Positions 39,729 through 48,478 of a stretch of DNA of 64,000 nucleotides are shown piece by piece. Position 1 is the stretch's first letter. Each line of letters begins with the position of its first letter. The notes under the pieces were generated by a model. The model saw only the letters and a list, made by a program, of their open reading frames with translations, did not search any database and was not told the DNA's origin. The DNA lies in contig NZ_LMFV01000008.1 in assembly GCF_001427285.1 (NCBI RefSeq), forward strand, positions 74,386-138,385, written 5' to 3'. The position numbers and the translations under genes were made by a program. This stretch comes from Mesorhizobium sp. Root552. GTDB lineage: Bacteria > Pseudomonadota > Alphaproteobacteria > Rhizobiales > Rhizobiaceae.

Positions 39729-41705
39729 TCAGTTCGCGCTGGCGACCGGCGCGACAAGCGGGGTGATGCGCCGGATTGTGACGCGGCGGTTTTCCCGCTC
39801 AGGCTTTTGCGACTTGATCTTCAGGTACTGCTCGCCATAGCCCTGCGTGGTGAGGTTCTCCGGCGGGATGCCGAAGGCACCCGTCAGGGCCTCAGCCACC
39901 GATTCAGCACGACGGTCCGACAAGGCCAGATTGGCTTCGTTCGAACCGACCGCGTCGGTATGGCCTTCGATGAGGAAGGTCTCCGCCGGGTTCTTCTTCA
40001 GCAGCTTCTCCATCGCGTCGGCCACGCCTTGCAATTTCTCGACTTCGGCGTCGCCGATGGAGGCGGAGCCGAACTCGAAGTTCAGCGTGTCTAGGTCGAT
40101 GCGCCGGGCAATGTCGCGGACGCGGGCGGAACGCTTGACCTCATCCACCGAGTAGAGGCGCTGGACACGCTCCACGGGCGGTTGCTCGAGGAACTCGTAG
40201 TAGAGATCCGGGTCCTCGACCGCGCGCGATTCAAGAATGTAGTCGCGACGCGGGATGGTGAGCCGCATCGGCGGCAGGTCATAACCCGGATCGCGCCATT
40301 CGCGCACGTTATCGTAGTAGCGCTCGTCGACGTAGTTCAGCACGTATTCGCGGCCATCCGGCATTATGCGCGAGCGGCGGATTATGTCGCCGTTGCGGTT
40401 GCGGATGGTGATGAGCTGGCTGCCATCACGGCGTTCCACGACCTCGCGGGTGCGGCCGCGCGGCAGATCCTCGTAATAGACATCGCGGGCATCGCGGGTG
40501 ATGCGTGGCCGGTCGTCGCTTTCCACGAACGTCTGGTTGTTGAACTGGATGATGATGCGGTTGCCGATTTCGCGCACGACATCAGCACCTTGCGGGCGCT
40601 CGCGCTGCTCCACTTCCGGCGCGCGTTCGCGGCGCGTGCCCTTTTCCTCCGTAACCGGCACGATCTTCTCAGGCGTGATCGCCTGCTGGGCTGCCTTGTC
40701 GTCGACGGGAGGCGGGCCGGGATCGACCGGGGCAGGCTGAGGAGCAGCGGCCTGTCCTGCGTCAGCCGGCGCTGGCTGGCCTCCATCGGCAGGTGCGGCC
40801 TGTCCGCCAGTGGCAGCACCGCCACCCTGAGCTGGAGCCGGCGCTTCCTTCTGGCTGTCGAGAATAGGCGCCTCGTTGGGGTTGGCGGGTGCTGCCTCGC
40901 CCTGCGCGGGCTGTTCCGCTGGCTGTTCGCCCGTTGCCGGTTGCTCACCCGTGGCAGGTTGCTGTTCGACTGGCGCCTGTTCGCCCTGCTGTGCAGGTTG
41001 CTCCGTCTGCTGTGCTGGCTCCTCGGCAGGAGCCTGTTCAGGCGTCGGGGCGGTGCCTGATTCGGGCGCAGGCGCCGGCTGCTCGGGTTCTGCGGCCGGC
41101 TGTTCCTGCTGCGGCTTTGCCTCGGGCTGCGGCGCGGCTTCTGGCTCTGCCGCAGGTGCCTGCGGTTGTTCAGGTTCGGCTTCGGGAGCCTTCTGCTCAG
41201 GGGCAGGTGCTTCCTCTGCCGGCTGTTCGGCCTGTGGCTCAGGCTGCGGCGTAGCCTCAGGTTCTGGCGCCGCTTCAGGTTCTGCCGCTGGCTGCTCCGG
41301 CTCAGGCTGAGGAGCCGCTTCAGGCTCTGGCGCTGGTTCGGGTTCCGCAGCAGGAGCCTGCTGCTGTTCGGGCTCGGCGGCAGGCGGCTGTTCCGGCGCA
41401 GGCTGTTCGGCCTGCGGTTCGGGCGCCGGCGCAGCCTCGGGTTCAGGCTCTGGTTCAGGGGCGGGCGCGGCTTCGGGTTCAGGCGCCTGTTGTTCCGGTT
41501 CGGCAGGTGCCGATTGCTGCTGGCGAGCAGCGCAGTCTTCAGCGGATTCGCCTTCGGCGCATTCAGCTTGCGCAAGTACGAAGGTTCCGTCTGAAGTCCG
41601 GGGTGAAAGGCTGGTGCTGTCCAACAGCGGGAAGGCCGCCAATGGCGTCGATGCCATGAGCAGGCCGAGTGCGGTCCCTGCCAGAATCCTGGGTTGGCGT
41701 TTCAT
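39729..41705 (-). CDS. OmpA-family protein with a long Pro/Glu/Ala-rich region
   Basis: A 658-residue envelope protein. Signal peptide MKRQPRILAGTALGLLMAST; a short region with paired cysteines (AECAEGESAEDCAARQ); then about 300 residues of Pro-Glu-Ala-Gln repeats (EPEAAPAPEPEPEP-like); then a tyrosine/arginine-rich region; and a C-terminal OmpA domain (FEFGSASI, FLIEGHTDAVGSNEANLALS, LTTQGYGEQYLK) that binds peptidoglycan. The Pro-rich part probably spans the periplasm. Related rhizobial proteins exist; the repeat length is the odd feature. AAGGAG lies 8 bases before the ATG. Confidence 0.9.
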   Translation of the reverse strand: MKRQPRILAGTALGLLMASTPLAAFPLLDSTSLSPRTSDGTFVLAQAECAEGESAEDCAARQQQSAPAEPEQQAPEPEAAPAPEPEPEPEAAPAPEPQAEQPAPEQPPAAEPEQQQAPAAEPEPAPEPEAAPQPEPEQPAAEPEAAPEPEATPQPEPQAEQPAEEAPAPEQKAPEAEPEQPQAPAAEPEAAPQPEAKPQQEQPAAEPEQPAPAPESGTAPTPEQAPAEEPAQQTEQPAQQGEQAPVEQQPATGEQPATGEQPAEQPAQGEAAPANPNEAPILDSQKEAPAPAQGGGAATGGQAAPADGGQPAPADAGQAAAPQPAPVDPGPPPVDDKAAQQAITPEKIVPVTEEKGTRRERAPEVEQRERPQGADVVREIGNRIIIQFNNQTFVESDDRPRITRDARDVYYEDLPRGRTREVVERRDGSQLITIRNRNGDIIRRSRIMPDGREYVLNYVDERYYDNVREWRDPGYDLPPMRLTIPRRDYILESRAVEDPDLYYEFLEQPPVERVQRLYSVDEVKRSARVRDIARRIDLDTLNFEFGSASIGDAEVEKLQGVADAMEKLLKKNPAETFLIEGHTDAVGSNEANLALSDRRAESVAEALTGAFGIPPENLTTQGYGEQYLKIKSQKPERENRRVTIRRITPLVAPVASAN

Positions 41706-41880
41706 TCGTTCGCTCTCCTTGTAAAGTCCCATCGCTGCCGAAACTTGCCGTCCCGCATTTGGTTCCAACATTAGCGCGATAGACCAGATGCAAGGCGAAT
41801 GGCCGTCAGAACAATGGCAAGATCGTGTCTTTTCCCACTCTTGCTTGACCTTGAGCCCCGCGCAAGCCACATGCAGCCTG

Positions 41881-42327
41881 ATGGATGCGCCGTTCTGGAA
41901 GACCAAAACGCTGGAAGAGATGAGCCCGCACGAATGGGAATCGTTGTGCGACGGCTGCGGCAAATGCTGCCTTTCCAAGCTGGAGGACGAAGACACCGGC
42001 GAAATCTACTGGACAAGCGTTGCCTGCCGGCTGTTCGACGCCGGCACCTGCCGCTGTTCCGACTACGCCAACCGGCTGGCCAAGGTGCCGGACTGCGTCG
42101 GCCTCACGCCTGAGAATGTGCGCACGATCAGCTGGCTGCCCGGTACCTGCGCCTATCGGCTGGTTGCGGAAGGACATGATCTTTACTGGTGGCACAGGCT
42201 GGTTTCAGGTAGCGCGCAGACGGTGCACGAAGCCGGCATTTCCGTTCACGGGCGTGTGCGGGCGAGCGAGAACGACCTGGCCGAGCCGGAAGACTATTTC
42301 GACTATGTGCTCGACGAAGAGCCATAG
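41881..42327 (+). CDS. YcgN-family cysteine cluster protein
   Basis: A 148-residue protein of the YcgN/UPF0260 type. [15 protein letters not shown] near residue 22 and [18 protein letters not shown] near 55 supply a conserved cysteine set thought to bind a metal or Fe-S cluster. Role unknown. The start [15 protein letters not shown] matches the usual start in this family; an upstream frame to 41788 lacks similarity. Confidence 0.88.
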   Translation: MDAPFWKTKTLEEMSPHEWESLCDGCGKCCLSKLEDEDTGEIYWTSVACRLFDAGTCRCSDYANRLAKVPDCVGLTPENVRTISWLPGTCAYRLVAEGHDLYWWHRLVSGSAQTVHEAGISVHGRVRASENDLAEPEDYFDYVLDEEP

Positions 42328-42531
42328 GCGCGTCGCGCGCTTTCCCTGAAATCTAAAAACAATCGATGGCCTGCGGCGTGGTGGCCGCCACCTTTGGGCG
42401 GTGATTTGCAAATGAACCGCACATGAATGCGCGGTTCCCGTTCGGTTCAGCATCGAAATTCTAGTGTTGCGGCATGGATTGGCGAGCGACTGGAAAAGCC
42501 AAGCCAAATGAACCGCAGCAGGAGAACGACA

Positions 42532-42888
42532 ATGCTCAAGATGATCAAGACCGCAGTGCTTTCCGCTCTTATCGGCCTCGGCGGCATCGCCGCCATTCCC
42601 GCCGCTGCACAGGCGGACGGCCTTTACCTCAATTTCGGTGGCGGCTCCGGCGTCGGCCTCCATGTCGGCGAGCGCTACGGCCGTCACGATTGGCGCCATG
42701 ACCGCCGCGACTGGCGCCGCGGTTGCTCGCCGCAGCGTGCGCTGGACAAGGCAGAGCGCATGGGCCTCCGCCGTGCCCGCATCATTGATGCCGGCCATCG
42801 CACGGTGAAAGTGGCGGGCCGCAAGTTTCATCACCGCCAGATCGTGGTGTTTGCCAACGAGCGCGGCTGCCCCATCATCTACCGCTGA
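42532..42888 (+). CDS. Small exported protein, hypothetical
   Basis: A 118-residue protein with a signal peptide (MLKMIKTAVLSALIGLGGIA ... AQA), a Gly-rich and Arg/His/Asp-rich stretch (GRHDWRHDRRDWRRGC), and a C-terminal region with two cysteines (CSPQRALDKAERMGLRRARI, ERGCPIIYR) likely to form a disulfide. The type is common in rhizobia and unstudied. AGGAG lies 7 bases before the ATG. Confidence 0.78.
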   Translation: MLKMIKTAVLSALIGLGGIAAIPAAAQADGLYLNFGGGSGVGLHVGERYGRHDWRHDRRDWRRGCSPQRALDKAERMGLRRARIIDAGHRTVKVAGRKFHHRQIVVFANERGCPIIYR

Positions 42889-42916
42889 TCGCGGGCTGGT
42901 TTGAGACGCTCAAAAG

Positions 42917-42949
42917 AAAGCCCCGGAAGCGAGCGCTTCCGGGGCTTTT
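42917..42949. terminator. Bidirectional terminator between convergent genes
   Basis: AAAGCCCCGGAAGC (42917-42930), loop gagc, GCTTCCGGGGCTTT (42935-42948), then tcgttc; A-rich bases precede it. It ends both the exported protein gene and the SIMPL gene. Confidence 0.92.
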
Positions 42950-42963
42950 CGTTCAAACGCCCG

Positions 42964-43674
42964 TTACTTGATCTCGAAAGTGACGTTTACCTGGACACGG
43001 TAAGAATTTTCGCCAGCCTGGATGGGAACCGCCGCCCTTGCCGAATCGAAGGACTTGGCGCTCATCGGCATGGGCTGAGGCGCGTAGCTCTGTTCGCTGA
43101 TCTCGACCACCTTGCCGACCGAGACTCCGGCGGCTTCGGCCAAGGTCTTGGCCTTGGCCATGGCGTCGGATACCGCCTTCTTGCGGGCCTGGGTGATGAC
43201 GGTCGACGGATCGGCATTGGTGAAGGAAATGCCACCGCCTTCGTTGACGCCGAGGGTCACCGCCTTGTCCAGGATCTCCCCGGTCTTGTCGATGTCGCGC
43301 ACCCGTACCGAAAGCGTGTTGGTGACCTGGTAGGCGACCAACTCGGCCTTCTGGGTGCCGTCGGGATCGTTGGTATAGTTGTAGCGCGGGTTGATCTGGA
43401 TGCCTGCCGTCTGGAGGTCGCGATCGGCGATGCCGGCGGATTTCATCGCAGCGATGACGGCTGCCATGGCGTCATTGTTGGCATCGAGGGCCGCGCGCGC
43501 GGTCTTGGCTTCGCGCATGACGGAAAGCGTGAGCATGGCAAGGTCAGGGGCTGCGGTGGCCTCACCTTCGCCGCTGACGATGATGCGCGGCGGTGGCGGA
43601 ACGTCGGCTGCGCGGGCTACTGCTGGCAATGTCATTGCCGCCGCCAGCGCCAAAGGAAAAAACGATCTGGTCAT
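42964..43674 (-). CDS. SIMPL-domain (DUF541) periplasmic protein
   Basis: A 236-residue exported protein. Signal peptide MTRSFFPLALAAAMTLPAVA-RA, then the SIMPL fold: IIVSGEGEATAAPDLAMLTL at the start, LQTAGIQINPRYNY, VRVRDIDKTGEILDKAVTLG, ARKKAVSDAMAKAKTLAEAA. Related to BP26/OMP28 of Brucella, a periplasmic ring-forming protein. The ATG at 43674 has TGGAG 7 bases upstream; the ATG at 43686 is an alternative. Confidence 0.9.
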   Translation of the reverse strand: MTRSFFPLALAAAMTLPAVARAADVPPPPRIIVSGEGEATAAPDLAMLTLSVMREAKTARAALDANNDAMAAVIAAMKSAGIADRDLQTAGIQINPRYNYTNDPDGTQKAELVAYQVTNTLSVRVRDIDKTGEILDKAVTLGVNEGGGISFTNADPSTVITQARKKAVSDAMAKAKTLAEAAGVSVGKVVEISEQSYAPQPMPMSAKSFDSARAAVPIQAGENSYRVQVNVTFEIK

Positions 43675-43803
43675 AAAATGCTCCATGAGGTGCGTCCCTT
43701 TCGGCGGGCATATTGTGCGAATATGGACTGATTTGGGCAGCCCACACCAGAGTACCGGCAGAGCCTTGTGCCGGGCCGAGAAAAACACTAAGCAGCCTGC
43801 GTG

Positions 43804-43879
43804 GGGCCTGTAGCTCAATGGTTAGAGCCGGCGGCTCATAACCGCTTGGTTGGGGGTTCGAGTCCCTCCGGGCCCACCA
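43804..43879 (+). tRNA. tRNA-Ile2 (anticodon CAT, lysidine type)
   Basis: A 76-base cloverleaf with CCA encoded: acceptor GGGCCTG pairs with CGGGCCC; the anticodon loop CTCATAA carries CAT; the T-loop is GTTCGAGTC. A CAT anticodon is read as Met by default, but the body (GTTAGAGC, GGCGGCTCATAACCGCTTGG) matches E. coli tRNA-Ile2 rather than elongator tRNA-Met, so the C34 is probably changed to lysidine by TilS and reads AUA. Confidence 0.9.
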
Positions 43880-44002
43880 TCACCCCGCCGCTTGACGAAG
43901 CCACCGAAATAGCGCGGCAAGGCTGGCGCGACAGCTTAAGCGATATGTCGATTTCCTGCTGGAGCGAATGGACTATTCCCCGGCAGCAAAATAAGCGCTT
44001 CG

Positions 44003-44887
44003 TCATGTAAACAAGCGGATCGTTCCAGCTTCACTCACATCGTAACCGGTAAGCTCGGCGGCATGCAGTCCTAGGTCATCCTTCGCCATGAAACGAAACA
44101 AGGCCTGCATGAAGGGTTGGAAATAAGTGCGCTGGCGCATCACCAAGTCGAATTCCTCCCATAGGATAGGAACGAAATCGAGATCGTGCGTACGGGCGGC
44201 GGCACGGGTCGCAACGCCACAATCGGCTGCACCCGCTCGTATGGCGCCTGCAAGGTCCGGTCCTGTCAGGCAAGGCTGTTCGAGGCAGTTCAAATCCGAC
44301 AGGCTCGACCCCGCCCGTTCCAGCAAGGCCTCCAGCAACATCTGCGCTCCTGCGCCCTTCTGACGCGTGGCCAGCTTGACGTCGCGGCTCAGGACATCGC
44401 TGATACTTTTCAGGCCCTTCGGGTTGCCGGGCGGTAGCAGAAGACCTTGCTCGCGCCGGGCAAAGGCGACAACAACGACATCGTGAAGCAGCGGCTGTTC
44501 CCTTACCGCTGTGAAGTTGGCAGGCTCCCCGGTCTCTCGAACTGAATGAAAATGAATTGCGGCAGCGGCGACTTCTCCGCGAAGCAGGCGCGACATGCCG
44601 TTTTCGCTACCTTCGGTCAGCGAGGCCAGGCCGGACCCCGATCGGCGCAGGCACCATTCAAGAAGATCGTCCTGACTGCCGCCGACGATTGGCGGCGGGC
44701 TGGTGGGAATCATCCCCGTCGGTTGAATCAGCTCGGAAAGAACCCACCGGTCGAGCTCATGGCGCGGGAACAGCCATTTCCCAGTGACTTTGCTGCACGG
44801 GATTTCGTTGGCGGCGACCAGCTCATAGACCTTGCGTTCGCCCAGGCGCAAATAGTCGGCTGCTTCAGACGTGGTGAGTAGATCCAT
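44003..44887 (-). CDS. HTH regulator with PBP-like sensor domain, likely tungstate/molybdate control
   Basis: A 294-residue protein. An excisionase-type HTH comes first (DLLTTSEAADYLRLGERKVY, SKVTGKWLFPRHELDRWV), then a periplasmic-binding-protein-like domain of the kind fused to MoeA (PBP_like), residues about 80-280 (LRRSGSGLASLTEGSENGMS, KLATRQKGAGAQMLLEALLE). It is divergent from tupB by 86 bases. Proteins of this make-up sit next to tungstate or molybdate importers and are thought to sense the oxyanion; that role is inferred here. Confidence 0.85.
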   Translation of the reverse strand: MDLLTTSEAADYLRLGERKVYELVAANEIPCSKVTGKWLFPRHELDRWVLSELIQPTGMIPTSPPPIVGGSQDDLLEWCLRRSGSGLASLTEGSENGMSRLLRGEVAAAAIHFHSVRETGEPANFTAVREQPLLHDVVVVAFARREQGLLLPPGNPKGLKSISDVLSRDVKLATRQKGAGAQMLLEALLERAGSSLSDLNCLEQPCLTGPDLAGAIRAGAADCGVATRAAARTHDLDFVPILWEEFDLVMRQRTYFQPFMQALFRFMAKDDLGLHAAELTGYDVSEAGTIRLFT

Positions 44888-44973
44888 ACCTGCACCGATA
44901 TGCATATTTTAGGTTTTATTCAATCGTTTGACAGAGAGGGAATGATTGCAGACAAACGCTGCCGGAGGAGAGC

Positions 44974-45666
44974 ATGTCTGGCAGTCTGGGCGCCTGGGAG
45001 ATGATAGTGAGCGGCGATGCGACGCTTTACGCGATCGTGCGCCTGTCGCTGGCTGTCAGCCTTTCGGCAGTGGCAATTGCGGTGCTGATTGGGTTGCCTC
45101 TCGGGGCTGTCCTTGCGCTCACCCGGTTTCGCGCCCGCACCGCGTTGATCGTGCTTCTCAACGGCTTCATGGGCCTGCCGCCGGTAGTGGTTGGCCTGAC
45201 CGTCTTCCTTCTGTTGTCGCGGTCCGGGCCGCTTGGCGTATTTGGCATACTGTTCACGCCTCTTGCCATGGTGATCGCCCAGGCCCTGCTGGTTGTGCCG
45301 ATCATTGCTTCGCTGTCGCGCCAGACCATCGAAGATCTGTGGCACGAGTACCGGGATGAATTGACGGCCATGAATGTGGGTCCGGTTGGCCGCATGTCGA
45401 CGCTCCTGTGGGACAGCCGTTTCAGCCTGCTGACCGCGCTCCTGGCCGCTTTCGGCCGCGCAGCTGCCGAAGTCGGCACGGTCATGATCGTCGGCGGCAA
45501 TATCGATGGCTTCACCCGCACCATGACGACGACGATCGCGCTGGAGACGTCCAAGGGCAACCTGCCGCTGGCCATGGGGCTGGGCATCATTTTGATTGCG
45601 CTCATCGTGGCGATCAACGCCGCTGCCTGGGGCATTCGTGTCTGGTCGGAACAGCGGGCTGGCTGA
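44974..45666 (+). CDS. tupB: Tungstate ABC transporter, permease
   Basis: A 230-residue inner-membrane subunit with five or six helices. The EAA loop region for ATPase contact is visible (WHEYRDELTAMNVGPVGRMS), and AAAEVGTVMIVGGNIDGFTR is typical of the TupB/WtpB type. First gene of tupB-tupC-tupA. GGAGGAG precedes the ATG. The substrate assignment rests on the binding protein two genes down. Confidence 0.9.
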   Translation: MSGSLGAWEMIVSGDATLYAIVRLSLAVSLSAVAIAVLIGLPLGAVLALTRFRARTALIVLLNGFMGLPPVVVGLTVFLLLSRSGPLGVFGILFTPLAMVIAQALLVVPIIASLSRQTIEDLWHEYRDELTAMNVGPVGRMSTLLWDSRFSLLTALLAAFGRAAAEVGTVMIVGGNIDGFTRTMTTTIALETSKGNLPLAMGLGIILIALIVAINAAAWGIRVWSEQRAG

Positions 45667-45667
45667 G

Positions 45668-46390
45668 ATGCGCGGCATGTCAAGCGATCTTCCCGTGCAG
45701 TTCGAAGGCGTCTCGGTGCAAGCCGGTTCGACGGTTATCCTCGACGATGTGAACCTGTCGATTGCGCCGGGCCAGCCGACAATGGTGATCGGGCCAAACG
45801 GGTCGGGCAAGACCACGCTGCTGCGATTGTGCATGGGGTTGTCCGTGCCGACGACGGGCAGGATCACCTGGGGCGGGCGCGATGCTCTTCGTCCCGGGCG
45901 GTTGGCCATGCTGTTCCAGCGGCCGGTGATGCTGCGCCGCTCGGTTGCCGACAACATCACTTACGGCCTTGCGAAGGCCGGGCTGTCTCGCAAGCAGCGC
46001 CTTGCCCGCATGGAGCAAGTCCTTTCCCGTGTCGGCCTGCTCGAGCTTGCAGGCCGCCCCGCCAGGCGGCTTTCGGGCGGCGAGCAGCAGCGTGTCGCGC
46101 TGGCGCGCGCACTGGCCCGCGAGCCGGAACTTCTGCTGCTTGACGAGCCGACAGCCAGCCTTGATCCCGCCGCCACCCGCGCGGTCGAGGACATCATAAC
46201 CATGGCTGCGCAGTCTGGCATCAAGATCGTCATGGCATCGCATGACCTGGGCCAGGTGCGCCGGTTGGCAGGAGAGGTGGCCTTTCTCGTCCGTGGACGT
46301 TTATGCGAGCGCGCTGCCGCTACCGACTTCTTCGATCGTCCTTCAACCCGCGAGGCCGCAGCGTTTGTACGCGGCGACCTCGTCATCTAG
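45668..46390 (+). CDS. tupC: Tungstate ABC transporter, ATP-binding subunit
   Basis: A 240-residue ATPase: Walker A VIGPNGSGKTTLL, Q-loop LFQRPVML, signature RLSGGEQQRVALAR, Walker B LLLLDEPTASLD and switch His in MASHDLGQVRR. It starts 1 base after the tupB stop. An ATG 9 bases on is an alternative start. It lacks the TOBE extension of ModC/WtpC, so regulation by substrate through that domain is absent. Confidence 0.92.
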   Translation: MRGMSSDLPVQFEGVSVQAGSTVILDDVNLSIAPGQPTMVIGPNGSGKTTLLRLCMGLSVPTTGRITWGGRDALRPGRLAMLFQRPVMLRRSVADNITYGLAKAGLSRKQRLARMEQVLSRVGLLELAGRPARRLSGGEQQRVALARALAREPELLLLDEPTASLDPAATRAVEDIITMAAQSGIKIVMASHDLGQVRRLAGEVAFLVRGRLCERAAATDFFDRPSTREAAAFVRGDLVI

Positions 46391-46409
46391 CACATAGGAG
46401 TTTCCATTG

Positions 46410-47243
46410 ATGAACCGTCGTCTTTTTTCCGCCTTTGCCGCCCTGGCATTGCTGTTCGCGGGCAGCGCCACCGCTGTCGCGCAGGACAAATCGATTGTGG
46501 TGGCCTCAACCACATCGACCCAGGATTCGGGCCTGTTCGATTATCTTCTGCCGCTGTTCAAGACCAAGACCGGCATAGACGTGAAGGTGATCGCGCAGGG
46601 AACCGGCCAAGCGCTCGATACGGCGCGGCGGGGCGACGCCGACGTCGTGTTCGTTCACGCCAAGGCTCAGGAAGAAAAGTTCCTGAGCGAGGGTTTCGGC
46701 GTCAAGCGTTACGATGTGATGTACAACGATTTCGTGCTGATCGGACCGAAGAGCGATCCGGCTGGTGTCAAGGGTACCAAGGATATCACTGCCGCCTTCG
46801 AGGCCATACGCGCCAAGCAGGCGCCGTTCGTCTCGCGCGGCGACAAGTCGGGAACCCATAGCGCCGAGCTCAAGCTTTGGAAGGAAGCGGGCATCGATAT
46901 CGATGCGGCCAAGGGCGAATGGTACCGCGATATCGGCCAAGGCATGGGGGCGGCCCTGAACACGGCTGGCGCCATGAATGCCTATGTGCTTTCCGATCGT
47001 GGAACGTGGCTGTCCTTCAAGAATCGCGGCGATCTCGAAGTCGTGGTGGAAGGCGACAAGCGCCTGTTCAACCAGTACGGCGTCATGTTGGTCAATCCGG
47101 AAAAGTTCTCGACGGTTAAAGCCGACCTTGGCCAGAGCTTCATCGATTATCTCGTTTCCGAGGACGGCCAAAAGGCGATCTCGGAATACAAGATCGACGG
47201 CCAGCAACTGTTTTTCCCTAACGCAGCCCGCGATCCGTCCTGA
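46410..47243 (+). CDS. tupA: Tungstate ABC transporter, substrate-binding protein
   Basis: A 277-residue periplasmic protein. Signal peptide (MNRRLFSAFAALALLFAGSA ... AVAQ), then VVASTTSTQDSGLFDYLLPL with the TTTS(T)QDSG motif known for tungstate-binding TupA, then GTGQALDTARRGDADVVFVH and SRGDKSGTHSAELKLWKEAG. TupA proteins prefer tungstate strongly over molybdate; that is known for the family, not shown here. AGGAG lies 9 bases upstream. A terminator follows at 47267. Confidence 0.93.
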   Translation: MNRRLFSAFAALALLFAGSATAVAQDKSIVVASTTSTQDSGLFDYLLPLFKTKTGIDVKVIAQGTGQALDTARRGDADVVFVHAKAQEEKFLSEGFGVKRYDVMYNDFVLIGPKSDPAGVKGTKDITAAFEAIRAKQAPFVSRGDKSGTHSAELKLWKEAGIDIDAAKGEWYRDIGQGMGAALNTAGAMNAYVLSDRGTWLSFKNRGDLEVVVEGDKRLFNQYGVMLVNPEKFSTVKADLGQSFIDYLVSEDGQKAISEYKIDGQQLFFPNAARDPS

Positions 47244-47266
47244 ATCCATCGCAGCGTTTTTCATGT

Positions 47267-47299
47267 CGAGGCGGGAGATATCCCGCCTCGTTCTGTTTT
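47267..47299 (+). terminator. Terminator after tupBCA
   Basis: CGAGGCGGGA (47267-47276), loop gata, TCCCGCCTCG (47281-47290), then ttctgtttt. Confidence 0.85.
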
Positions 47300-47339
47300 G
47301 GTGGTTGAAATCGCGGTCGCGCCCGGCCATTCATGGGGC

Positions 47340-48464
47340 ATGAGCAAAACGCAGCCTTCGAACGGCGCGCTGACCAGTGTTGAAGCGGTGCTTGCCGAAC
47401 TGCTCGATGGACTGGTCCCGGTCGCCCCTGTTTTTGTACCGCTAGACCAAGCTAGAGGGCGCGTCGCCGCCGAAACAGCCGATCTGGCGACGGCGCTGCC
47501 CGAACGCAACAGGGCAGTGATCGACGGCTGGGCCCTGCGCTCACTCGACCTCTCCGGCGCCTCGTCCTATTCGCCGTTTCCCTTGCTGGAGACCCCTCAA
47601 TGGGTCGAGGCCGGCACCGTGCTTCCCGAGGGTTGCGACTGTGTCCTCAAGGGCGATCTCGTCGATTGTGAGGGTCCGCTCGCACAAGCCTTTTCCGATG
47701 CTATCCCCGGCGAAGGCATCCGTCGCGCCGGCGAAGATGTTGCGGCAGGTCGGCCTGTCGTGGTCGCGGGCCGCCGCCTGGAAAGCACCGACCTTCTGGT
47801 AGCACGCGCTGCTGGACGTGAAACCGTTTCCGTGCGGACGCCGCGTGTTGTCCTGCTTGATGTGGCGGCGTCCGATGGCAATTCCCTGACGACGCAATGG
47901 ATCGCCGAGTTGTTGGAAAATGATGGCGCGGCGATCTTGAGGCAAACGGCTGCACGGGACGCCAGTTCGATCGCCAATGTCCTCGACGGACTTGATTGCG
48001 ATTTCATCGTGACGGTCGGGGGCACCGGCTTCGGGCATTCCGATGCGACCGCCGAGGCGCTGAGCATGTGCGGCACCCTGATTGCCAACGGCTTGGCGCT
48101 GCGGCCCGGCTCGACCGCTGCGGCGGGGAGGGTAGGCAACCTGCGTGCGGTCGCGCTGCCCGGTGCGCCCGATCAGGCATTCGCTACCTATCATGCACTG
48201 GCTAGACCGGTCCTTGACCGTCTGGCCGGGCGCTCGGAGAGGGTAGGGATCGAGTTGCCGCTAGCGCGCAAGGTTTCATCGACGGTTGGCATGGCCGAGA
48301 TCGTTCTGCTTCAGCGCCAGCATTCCGCCTGGCTGCCGCTCGCTGCCGGCAACCTTTTGCTGGATCACCTGCGCCTTGCCGACGCTTTTGCAATCATCGC
48401 CGGCGACAGTGAAGGGTATCCCGCTGAAGCGCCCGTCCAAGGCTTTCTATTGCGGTATGCGTGA
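47340..48464 (+). CDS. Degenerate MoeA-family protein
   Basis: A 374-residue protein with MoeA order but altered motifs: NRAVIDGWALRSLDL stands for the MDGYAV region, EAGTVLPEGCDCVL for the TGxxLPxGADAVV region, GEGIRRAGEDVAAG for RxxGEDI, TVGGTGFGHSDAT for the SGGxSxGxxD loop, and ALPGAPDQAF for PGNP. Normal MoeA inserts molybdenum into molybdopterin; this copy probably lost or changed that activity and may act with the next gene. ATG at 47340, with only GGGG nearby as a ribosome site. Separated by 14 bases from the next gene. Confidence 0.8.
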   Translation: MSKTQPSNGALTSVEAVLAELLDGLVPVAPVFVPLDQARGRVAAETADLATALPERNRAVIDGWALRSLDLSGASSYSPFPLLETPQWVEAGTVLPEGCDCVLKGDLVDCEGPLAQAFSDAIPGEGIRRAGEDVAAGRPVVVAGRRLESTDLLVARAAGRETVSVRTPRVVLLDVAASDGNSLTTQWIAELLENDGAAILRQTAARDASSIANVLDGLDCDFIVTVGGTGFGHSDATAEALSMCGTLIANGLALRPGSTAAAGRVGNLRAVALPGAPDQAFATYHALARPVLDRLAGRSERVGIELPLARKVSSTVGMAEIVLLQRQHSAWLPLAAGNLLLDHLRLADAFAIIAGDSEGYPAEAPVQGFLLRYA

Positions 48465-48478
48465 GCTAGTAGACGCCG

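Noticed and set aside
40182..41060. A 292-codon frame opposite the OmpA-type gene
   Set aside because: It arises from the repeat-rich coding sequence on the other strand; the OmpA signal peptide and domain show which strand is coding.
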